DNA of 15,124 bases from a bacterium (GTDB lineage: Archaea; Nanoarchaeota; Nanoarchaeia; Woesearchaeales; UBA10216). Every line of letters starts with the position of its first letter. The first letter of the stretch is position 1. The notes below the pieces were generated by a model. It saw only the letters and a program-made list of their open reading frames with translations. It made no database searches and was not told the origin of the DNA. A program made the position numbers and the translations under genes. Shown piece by piece: positions 7,509 through 12,131 of this stretch. The stretch is taken from the NCBI GenBank assembly GCA_024206195.1, contig JAAGZO010000152.1, positions 1 to 15,124 on the forward strand, written 5' to 3'.

Positions 7509-7626
7509 AGGCGACAAACCTCGCCCCGGGACATACAGTCAAGAGTATCGAGATAACTGGGACAGGATATTTAACAAGAAAAAGAAAAAGGAGAGCAAGG
7601 ATGCTAATAAAAATCCAAGTAAGTGA
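7498..7626 (+). CDS. Small phage protein with KGDKPRP motif
   Basis: A 42-residue basic protein starting MAGKGDKPRPGTYSQEYRDN and continuing WDRIF before a Lys-rich tail (NKKKKKESK). The GKGDKPRP start followed by Y-R-x-N-W/Y-D-x-I-F is a recurring small-protein pattern in many tailed phages. I know of no established function. The AGAGGTG Shine-Dalgarno lies inside the previous gene, and its end overlaps the next gene by 26 bases. Recurrence of the motif in other phages is the reason to believe a gene this short. Confidence 0.7.
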   Translation: MAGKGDKPRPGTYSQEYRDNWDRIFNKKKKKESKDANKNPSK

Positions 7627-7771
7627 ACAAGAAGTGCAGCTCATTATTGATGCACTCGCAGAGCATGGTAAACCATTGGTCAATAAACCCAAACAAAACT
7701 CTGAGGAGAAAAGAAAGCTGCGTTCAATTGAGAATATTATTCATCAATTATGGCTGGGTAACCAAAAGTAA
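7601..7771 (+). CDS. Small protein of unknown function (56 aa)
   Basis: A 56-residue protein preceded by a strong AAGGAGAGC Shine-Dalgarno. It begins MLIKIQVSEQEVQLIIDALA and ends IENIIHQLWLGNQK, two likely helices joined by a charged loop. There is no known motif. Its TAA lies at the first base pair of the iteron array, so the coding region runs right up to the candidate origin. Confidence 0.6.
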   Translation: MLIKIQVSEQEVQLIIDALAEHGKPLVNKPKQNSEEKRKLRSIENIIHQLWLGNQK

Positions 7772-7856
7772 CTATGGTAAAAATGGGACACAACTATAGT
7801 AAATATGTCCCAAACTATAGTAAAAATGTCACACAACTATGGTAAAACTTACCATA
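7770..7856 (+). repeat. Four tandem iteron-like direct repeats
   Basis: Four copies of a unit starting AACTATRGTAAA begin at 7770, 7792, 7813 and 7835, spaced 22, 21 and 22 bases, close to two helical turns. Copies 1-3 continue AATGGGACAC, TATGTCCCA and AATGTCACAC; copy 4 diverges to ACTTACCATA. Copies 2 and 3 contain the palindrome ACTATAGT. TGGGACA (7784-7790) and TGTCCCA (7806-7812) are also exact inverted partners. Helical phasing, position after a primase-helicase gene and before a winged-helix gene, and the AT-rich flank fit a replication origin. An operator array controlling the downstream gene is the main alternative. Confidence 0.8.
7838..7856. repeat. Perfect inverted repeat at end of iteron array
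   Basis: TATGGTAA (7838-7845) and TTACCATA (7849-7856) are perfect inverted partners around a 3-base spacer AAC. It coincides with the last iteron, whose second half deviates from the others exactly so as to make this symmetry. Confidence 0.75.
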
Positions 7857-7862
7857 ATATCC

Positions 7863-7881
7863 ATAACATAAAATATGTTAT
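7863..7881. repeat. Perfect inverted repeat upstream of the winged-helix gene
   Basis: ATAACATA (7863-7870) and TATGTTAT (7874-7881) form an 8-base perfect dyad around AAA. It lies in an AT-rich stretch (about 7843-7882) immediately after the iterons. It could be an operator for the winged-helix protein, an initiator site, or part of an unwinding element. Confidence 0.7.
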
Positions 7882-7892
7882 AGGGTGGTGAA

Positions 7893-7931
7893 ATGCTAAA
7901 CGCATTTACACCCCCCAAAATGAGAGAGTAA
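7893..7931 (+). CDS. Possible 12-aa leader peptide
   Basis: A short frame MLNAFTPPKMRE with a GGGTGG Shine-Dalgarno-like element just upstream. Its TAA (7929-7931) is directly followed, in the same frame, by the ATG of the winged-helix gene. The downstream gene has only a weak GAGAG site of its own, so translation may be coupled through this leader. It may have no function as a peptide. Confidence 0.35.
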   Translation: MLNAFTPPKMRE

Positions 7932-8375
7932 ATGAGAAGAAAAAACGAACATGATAAATACTGGTGGCTAGTGCCAGGTGAAGTTGATAATGGGCGCGAG
8001 AGTGGGCTAGTTCCACTCTCACTCGCGCGGGCGAGTAAAGACTTTAATAAGGTGCGTAATATTGTCTGGAAGTGGTATCGCTGGGAGGTAGCTAAAAGAA
8101 CTGATCTGAGCGCGAGTGCGAAACTCTTTGCTTGGTCGCTAACGGAAAGATGGCGATATGAGACTTTTAGTTCGCACGATGCGTTGAACTACTATACGCA
8201 GATGGTGGGACTGAATAGAAAAACCTGTGGGCGGGCGTTGCAGGAGTTGAGCGATAAGAACCTAGTGTGGATCGTGTTAGAGGATGAGAAAAAGCGATTA
8301 AAGAAAAGCCAGGCGCGAGGGCGGAAACATTTTCTGTTGGTGGGCCTAGGTCACTATTTGGGGGAAGGAGAGTAG
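7932..8375 (+). CDS. Winged-helix/HTH protein, candidate replication initiator
   Basis: A 147-residue basic protein. Residues about 55-120 (LSASAKLFAWSLTERWRYET, then a conserved-looking MVGLNRKTCGRALQELSDKN, then LVWIV) read as a winged helix-turn-helix with the recognition helix at GLNRKTCGRALQEL. This resembles the N-terminal DNA-binding domain of lambda O/DnaD/RepA-like initiators. The N-terminus is Trp- and charge-rich. It lies 75 bases after four iteron-like repeats and downstream of the primase-helicase, the expected place for an origin-binding initiator. A transcription regulator is the alternative. The gene is noticeably richer in GCGCGAG words than its neighbours and holds an 8-base inverted repeat. 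It ends 23 bases before a convergent gene. Confidence 0.75.
   Translation: MRRKNEHDKYWWLVPGEVDNGRESGLVPLSLARASKDFNKVRNIVWKWYRWEVAKRTDLSASAKLFAWSLTERWRYETFSSHDALNYYTQMVGLNRKTCGRALQELSDKNLVWIVLEDEKKRLKKSQARGRKHFLLVGLGHYLGEGE
7998..8020. repeat. Inverted repeat inside the initiator-like gene
   Basis: GAGAGTGG (7998-8005) and CCACTCTC (8013-8020) are exact inverted partners with a 7-base loop. Just outside them GCGC (7994-7997) and GCGC (8025-8028) can extend the stem across a 4-base bulge. In an AT-rich phage this GC-rich hairpin in the early codons of the gene stands out. Confidence 0.7.
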
Positions 8376-8398
8376 CAACCTATTCAATGGCCCGTGTT

Positions 8399-8584
8399 TT
8401 ATAAAATAACTTTTCCGTTTTTCAGGACTTTACCCATCTTATGTCCGTTGTAGGATATCAGCAGCCAATTGCCCTCGCTGTCCTCTTTGGAGTGTTTTCT
8501 GCTTGGGTATTCTAATTCACCCTTGAGTCCATAGACACTTCTCATGTGTCCTATGTATTTATATTCTGCTATTTCGTATGACAT
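8399..8584 (-). CDS. Small protein of unknown function (61 aa), last gene of leftward operon
   Basis: A 61-residue basic protein (MSYEIAEYKYIGHMRSVYGL, then KGELEYPSRKHS, ending GKVLKNGKVIL). The alternating hydrophobic pattern LLISYNGHKMGKVLKNGKVI suggests beta strands. Its ATG overlaps the stop of the membrane peptide gene as TAATG, with GGGAG upstream. It ends 23 bases from the convergent winged-helix gene. No family is recognised. Confidence 0.6.
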   Translation of the reverse strand: MSYEIAEYKYIGHMRSVYGLKGELEYPSRKHSKEDSEGNWLLISYNGHKMGKVLKNGKVIL

Positions 8585-8685
8585 TATCTATTCTCCCAAT
8601 GTTTAACGACTAACCATAATGTTAGCACTACAGCTAACCAAATCAAAAAGCCGATGCCAAAAATGTATCCTATTATCTCAATCAT
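8584..8685 (-). CDS. Single-helix membrane micropeptide (33 aa)
   Basis: A 33-residue frame: MIEIIGYIFGIGFLIWLAVV continuing LTLWLVVKHWENR. Residues 4-27 form an uninterrupted hydrophobic helix with a charged C-terminal tail, so it is almost certainly membrane-inserted if made. The ATG lies in the last codons of the upstream leftward gene (8-base overlap), and the stop overlaps the next start (TAATG). The overlap chain supports expression. It could be a holin-like, antiholin, superinfection-exclusion or toxin peptide; sequence alone does not decide. Confidence 0.6.
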   Translation of the reverse strand: MIEIIGYIFGIGFLIWLAVVLTLWLVVKHWENR

Positions 8686-8938
8686 TTCTAAAATATCTAC
8701 CAAATGAACTTATAAATAAATGTCTACGCATAGGTTTATTTTGGGTTGTCTTAGGTCTACCAGATTTACTGATATTAGTTACTACTCTTCGACCACTTGC
8801 ATAATCAAGCTGTCGGTAATCTTCTATATCCTGATTCTTTTCATGCTTTTGAAAGTAATAACAAGTAAGAGTGGTATCCATTCTTTCTTCCAAAGTTTCC
8901 TGTCTTCGTTTTTCTACTTTATCGGTATGCTGTGTCAT
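8678..8938 (-). CDS. Small basic protein of unknown function (86 aa)
   Basis: An 86-residue protein rich in Arg/Lys: the N-terminal half is charged helix (TDKVEKRRQETLEERM), and the C-terminal half carries GRPKTTQNKPMRRH. No domain is recognised; the basic tail suggests nucleic acid binding. It overlaps the upstream P-loop mini-protein (ATGA) and the downstream membrane peptide (8 bases). An opposite-strand frame at 8720-9034 is rejected because it breaks this chain. Confidence 0.6.
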   Translation of the reverse strand: MTQHTDKVEKRRQETLEERMDTTLTCYYFQKHEKNQDIEDYRQLDYASGRRVVTNISKSGRPKTTQNKPMRRHLFISSFGRYFRND

Positions 8939-9126
8939 TTTTTCACCTTAGTTGGTTTAACAATATTTAAAAGATGGTCAACAATTATCATGTTATCGCC
9001 AAAAGATGTTTTACCTATTCCTCCTTTACCATAAATAACTCTTGGTACTTTTTTACTGCCCGGACAAGTAGTCCATCTTTTTATATTGCTTAAAGTATAT
9101 GGTGCGTGGTTTTTCTCTTTACTCAT
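8935..9126 (-). CDS. Miniature chimera: DUF2800 N-terminus joined to Sak4-type Walker A
   Basis: A 63-residue protein. Residues 7-24 (HAPYTLSNIKRWTTCPGS) align without gaps to residues 3-20 of the DUF2800 nuclease at 2708 (HAIFSPSSSDRWFNCPAS), 8 of 18 identical including RW..CP.S and the Fe-S cysteine. Residues 32-43 (YGKGGIGKTSFG) match the Sak4-like ATPase Walker A (YGKGGIGKTTFA), and F-x-x-x-M...IIV continues the likeness. The rest of both parents (nuclease core, Walker B) is absent. Codons differ from the rightward genes, so it is not a recent copy. It sits in the middle of the leftward operon with ATGA overlaps on both sides, so the reading frame has been kept. It could be a relic of a DUF2800-Sak4 module or a small regulator or inhibitor mimicking both. 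The similarity is seen by eye; function is unknown. Confidence 0.7.
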   Translation of the reverse strand: MSKEKNHAPYTLSNIKRWTTCPGSKKVPRVIYGKGGIGKTSFGDNMIIVDHLLNIVKPTKVKK

Positions 9127-9341
9127 TTTATCTCCTTGGTTTTATAGCTTTTTAAAATTGATTTATTTTTATTAATGATGTCCTGGAACTGTTTAGCACT
9201 GATTCCAAGCTCGGTTAACACATCAAGGGCCTCAGCATTAATCAATGCGTTGAAGTGTGGATGCGTTAAGATCTTGTTGATCGCCTCATGTTCTTGGCGA
9301 TTGATCTTTGGTTTTCTAAAGTTGTAGTGTGTGACTGACAT
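9123..9341 (-). CDS. Small protein of unknown function (72 aa)
   Basis: A 72-residue mostly helical, basic protein (PKINRQEHEAINKILTHPHF, then LDVLTELGISAKQFQDIINK, with a Lys-rich end). The second segment could be a helix-turn-helix (LTELGISAKQFQDII) but this is weak. It overlaps the gene before by TAATG and the one after by ATGA in the leftward operon. Confidence 0.6.
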   Translation of the reverse strand: MSVTHYNFRKPKINRQEHEAINKILTHPHFNALINAEALDVLTELGISAKQFQDIINKNKSILKSYKTKEIK

Positions 9342-9682
9342 TACGCTATCTCCTTTTGTTTTGCTCTACGCTCTCGCGCACCCTTATTGTTGGCTTGTCT
9401 TGTGTTCTCATTCTCCCATGCAAACCATTTCTCTATCAGAGCTTTCTTTAACTCTGCTTTGGTAAATGGCGTGTCGTTGGTAAGTATCTCGATGTCATTT
9501 GGTTTAATGATCTTGGTTTTATAACCATGCCAAATTTCTCGCTTGAATTTAAAGCTGCAATTACGATTGTAGTAAACATGAACTTGAGCATTGTTTCCCC
9601 AAAAGTTGTCTGGGTCTTTCCAATCATTTGACCAACTACTATTGTGTTCACCTTCGTCTAAATAAGTTTTTATATCACCCAT
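9341..9682 (-). CDS. Protein of unknown function (113 aa) in leftward operon
   Basis: A 113-residue protein. The N-terminal half is rich in Trp, Asn and Asp (NSSWSNDWKDPDNFWGNNAQ). The C-terminal half is helical and strongly basic, ending GARERRAKQKEIA. No family is recognised. Translation is coupled to both neighbours through single-base TAATG overlaps. It is the largest gene of the leftward cassette. Confidence 0.65.
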   Translation of the reverse strand: MGDIKTYLDEGEHNSSWSNDWKDPDNFWGNNAQVHVYYNRNCSFKFKREIWHGYKTKIIKPNDIEILTNDTPFTKAELKKALIEKWFAWENENTRQANNKGARERRAKQKEIA

Positions 9683-9822
9683 TACATTACTCCCTTAATA
9701 ATGATTACCAAGGCCAACACAGTCGCTATGACGAAGATTAAGTTCTCAGTCATCTCGCGAGCTACATCAGTCCATGGTTTTGGTTGTTGTGGTTTATGCA
9801 GTTTGTGTGCAAAGTCTTTCAT
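9682..9822 (-). CDS. Small membrane protein (46 aa), first gene of leftward operon
   Basis: A 46-residue frame: the N-terminal 25 residues are polar (MKDFAHKLHKPQQPKPW and onward), then NLIFVIATVLALVIIIKGVM forms a C-terminal transmembrane helix (about residues 26-45). The ATG has a textbook AAGGAG Shine-Dalgarno 7 bases upstream. The TAA overlaps the next ATG as TAATG. The N-in or N-out orientation and function are not clear; tail-anchored holin-like or exclusion peptides have similar designs. Confidence 0.7.
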   Translation of the reverse strand: MKDFAHKLHKPQQPKPWTDVAREMTENLIFVIATVLALVIIIKGVM

Positions 9823-9866
9823 TTATCTCTCCTTTTTAAATGGTAGCTTTCCCTGGCTACATAATG

Positions 9867-9894
9867 ATTATAGCAAATAGACTACACTATGCAA
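9867..9894 (-). promoter_or_regulatory. Extended -10 promoter for the leftward operon
   Basis: On the minus strand a perfect TATAAT (9867-9872) is preceded by TGC (TG at 9874-9875), an extended -10 element. A weak -35 TTGCAT (9889-9894) lies 16 bases upstream. It points at the strong Shine-Dalgarno of the gene starting at 9822. The leader contains GTAGC/GCTAC (about 9843-9860), a possible small hairpin or operator. Confidence 0.65.
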
Positions 9895-9947
9895 CTCTTT
9901 TCTACACTAATACCTAATTAAGTGTGTCAAAATCTATAGGGGATTGA

Positions 9948-9956
9948 TGCTATATA
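9948..9956 (+). promoter_or_regulatory. Possible extended -10 promoter for terminase genes
   Basis: TG (9948-9949), C, then TATATA (9951-9956) resembles an extended -10 on the plus strand with no clear -35. Transcription from it would begin roughly 9 bases before the TerS ATG, giving an almost leaderless message. This fits the absence of a Shine-Dalgarno there. Confidence 0.4.
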
Positions 9957-9971
9957 AAGTAGAATTTTCGT

Positions 9972-10439
9972 ATGGCAGAGAAAGATTACAGTTATTTAAA
10001 GGGTCGAGCTGGTCGTAAACGGATAAAATTTACGGAAGAAGACTACCTCAATATCGAAAAATGGAGTGGAAACGGACTTTCAGAAAAACAAATAGCAGAG
10101 CTTTTGAATACATCAACTTCCACCATATCTCGCAGGAAGACTGAATTAGGAAGATTTGATAAAGCCTTAAAGAGGGGAAGAGCTAAATCAATTGCTGCGG
10201 TGACCAACGCACTTTACACTTCAGCTCTCGATGGAAATACTACGGCCCAGATATTTTTCCTCAAGAATCGTGATAGTGGTTCGTGGATGGACAGAGCTGA
10301 GGTTCAACATAACTTAAATCTAGCTGAAGTCCTGGATTCTGCAAAGAGTCGTGTGATCGAGGGCAAAGTCGTAGAAGATCAGCTAGATTCACAGCGTGTC
10401 CTTTCAGAGGACTTGTTGCCAACGAAAAATACGAGCTAG
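9972..10439 (+). CDS. terS: Terminase small subunit-like protein
   Basis: A 155-residue protein. An N-terminal HTH spans about residues 18-50 (KFTEEDYLNIEKWSGNGLSE, KQIAELLNTSTSTISRR). A helical segment then carries ALYTSALDGNTTAQIFFLKN and GSWMDR, the pattern common in phage small terminases and TerS-like DNA-binding proteins. It would recognise the packaging site and load the large subunit. An in-frame TAG at 9960 blocks any longer start and no Shine-Dalgarno is visible, so ATG 9972 is the only reasonable start. It is the first rightward late gene. A structured 153-base gap separates it from TerL, which is unusual in this tightly packed window. Confidence 0.8.
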   Translation: MAEKDYSYLKGRAGRKRIKFTEEDYLNIEKWSGNGLSEKQIAELLNTSTSTISRRKTELGRFDKALKRGRAKSIAAVTNALYTSALDGNTTAQIFFLKNRDSGSWMDRAEVQHNLNLAEVLDSAKSRVIEGKVVEDQLDSQRVLSEDLLPTKNTS

Positions 10440-10480
10440 GCGTGGGAACTCTCTCATCTCCCTTACTGTATCCATGTCAC

Positions 10481-10531
10481 GACCGGGCAGCTCGGCAAGA
10501 TCTACTCTCCGATCTTGCAACCCCCCCGGTC
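10481..10531. repeat. GC-rich nested inverted repeat between terS and terL
   Basis: Within the 153-base gap (10440-10592), GACCGGG (10481-10487) pairs perfectly with CCCGGTC (10525-10531). Inside it, GCAAGATC (10495-10502) pairs perfectly with GATCTTGC (10511-10518) around an 8-base loop. The outer stem is followed closely by TTTTT (10534-10538), then GGCGGGGGC, an AT-rich run and nine Ts up to the TerL ATG. Candidate roles are a packaging (cos/pac) site, a terminator, or a structured RNA. No tRNA T-arm is present. Confidence 0.75.
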
Positions 10532-10592
10532 ACTTTTTCGGCGGGGGCTAAAAATTTAGAACACTTGCACTAAAATTTTTTAATTTTTTTTT

Positions 10593-12125
10593 ATGAAATA
10601 CGACCCTAAACAAGAAAAGCAATTAATGACCGAACTATGGTCAATAAATATAAAAGATGATCCATATAACTTTGTTAAGTTTGCTTTCCCATGGGGACAA
10701 AAAGACACCCCCCTCGAACATTTTGATGGGCCTCGTAAGTGGCAAGAAAAAATTTTGCGAGATATTACAACTCATATACAAAGAAACAACAGTATAGAGT
10801 TACCAGAGATGTTCAGATTAGCTGTAGCATCTGGTCGTGGTATTGGTAAATCAGCATTAGTAGCTTGGTTAATCATTTGGATGCTTTCAACAAGGCTTGG
10901 CGCAACTATTATCGTGACCGCCAACACCGAACAGCAGCTTAGATCAAGAACTTGGGCTGAATTAGGTAAATGGCTCACCCTCGCCATCAATTCTCATTGG
11001 TTTATGAAAACTGCTACCACGATTAAACCTGCTGGGTGGTTTCAAGAGGCACTAGAACGCGATCTTAAAATCGATACCGGGTATTATTACGCACAAGCGC
11101 AGTTATGGTCAGAAGAAAACCCGGATGCTTTCGCTGGTATTCACAGCTCCTACGGAGTTTGTTTAATCATGGATGAGGCATCAGGTATCCCCGCGCCCAT
11201 CTACTCGGTTTCTGAAGGTTTCTTCTCTGAGCCTACCAAAGATCGCTATTGGTTTACTTTCTCCAACCCGCGCCGCAACACTGGGCCATTTTATGATTCT
11301 TTTCACAGCAAACGCAGTTTTTGGCAGTCGCTACAGGTAGACTCACGCACAGTCGAAGGCACTGACCAAAAGCTATTTCAAACCATGATTGAACAATATG
11401 GCGAGGATTCAACAGTTTCACGCGTAGAAGTCATGGGCGAGTTTCCAAAAGCTGACGATGATACTGTGATATCCATGGAACTTATACGCGCAGCAGTAGA
11501 TCGTGATGTTGCCCTCACCGCCAGCGAACCCATAGTTTGGGGTTTGGATGTTGCTAGATTCGGTGGCGATAATTCTGCCTTGTGTGTGCGCCAGGGTAAT
11601 ACAGTTTTAGAAATAAAATCATTTGCCTCTATGGATTTAATGCAGTTATGTGGTGTGATTAAAAATCGCTACGATGATGCGACTGTCATGGAACGCCCAC
11701 AAGAAATATTAGTCGATGTGATTGGACTTGGCGCGGGCGTGGTGGACAGACTAAGAGAACAGAATTTACCTGTGCGTGGGATTAATGTATCTGAGTCACC
11801 AAGCAGTAGAAAAAACTATTTGAACTTACGCGCTGAGTTATGGTTTGCGATAAAAGAATGGTTGGCGCAGCGTGATTGCCGACTTCCTATTGATGATGAG
11901 CTTGTCTCGGAATTGGCTGCGCCTCTCTATAAATATACATCCACTGGAAAAATAAAGATAGAGTCAAAAGAAGAAATGAAGAAAAGAGGAATCAAATCCC
12001 CGGACAAAGCAGATGCACTTGCATTAACCATGGCAAGTTCTGCCGCAAGTTTTAGTGGAAGCGAGAGTGTTTTCGGTTATAATTTCAAAAAACCTTTAAA
12101 ATCTCGAATCATTCGAGTGGGATAG
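10593..12125 (+). CDS. terL: Terminase large subunit
   Basis: A 510-residue packaging motor. The N-terminal ATPase shows Walker A ASGRGIGKS (79-87), coupling residues NTEQQLRSRTW (111-121), and Walker B LIMDEAS (191-197) with catalytic Glu195. The RNase H-like nuclease has Asp319 (VWGLDVARFGGD), Asp375 (ILVDVIGLGAG) and the C-terminal SPDKADAL (469-476). All motifs are intact and the length is normal. It cuts and translocates DNA into the prohead. The ATG directly follows a nine-T run with no Shine-Dalgarno; an internal ATG at residue 12 is a possible alternative but also lacks a good one. It ends 6 bases before the portal gene. Confidence 0.96.
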   Translation: MKYDPKQEKQLMTELWSINIKDDPYNFVKFAFPWGQKDTPLEHFDGPRKWQEKILRDITTHIQRNNSIELPEMFRLAVASGRGIGKSALVAWLIIWMLSTRLGATIIVTANTEQQLRSRTWAELGKWLTLAINSHWFMKTATTIKPAGWFQEALERDLKIDTGYYYAQAQLWSEENPDAFAGIHSSYGVCLIMDEASGIPAPIYSVSEGFFSEPTKDRYWFTFSNPRRNTGPFYDSFHSKRSFWQSLQVDSRTVEGTDQKLFQTMIEQYGEDSTVSRVEVMGEFPKADDDTVISMELIRAAVDRDVALTASEPIVWGLDVARFGGDNSALCVRQGNTVLEIKSFASMDLMQLCGVIKNRYDDATVMERPQEILVDVIGLGAGVVDRLREQNLPVRGINVSESPSSRKNYLNLRAELWFAIKEWLAQRDCRLPIDDELVSELAAPLYKYTSTGKIKIESKEEMKKRGIKSPDKADALALTMASSAASFSGSESVFGYNFKKPLKSRIIRVG

Positions 12126-12131
12126 TTTTAC

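Noticed and set aside
8376..8410. Bidirectional terminator between the convergent genes ending at 8375 and 8399
   Set aside because: Only the short TTTTATAAAA symmetry is present, without a GC-rich stem.
8720..9034. Plus-strand open frame of 104 codons opposite the leftward cassette
   Set aside because: It lies across two leftward genes joined by an ATGA overlap, has a composition typical of a shadow frame, and no neighbouring gene couples to it.
9925..9930. Perfect TTGACA (minus strand) as -35 of a leftward promoter
   Set aside because: The best hexamer at 17-18 bases (TGTAGA) is a poor -10. The extended -10 at 9867-9875 is a better promoter.
10496..10517. Resemblance of AGATCTAC...CCGATCT to sequencing adapter ends
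   Set aside because: The match is short and interrupted, and the sequence is a perfect inverted repeat. Raw reads would be needed to exclude an artefact fully.
10481..10531. tRNA gene, suggested by the 7-base outer stem
   Set aside because: Only about 37 bases lie between the stem arms and there is no T-arm (GGTTCGA-type) or CCA-ready layout.
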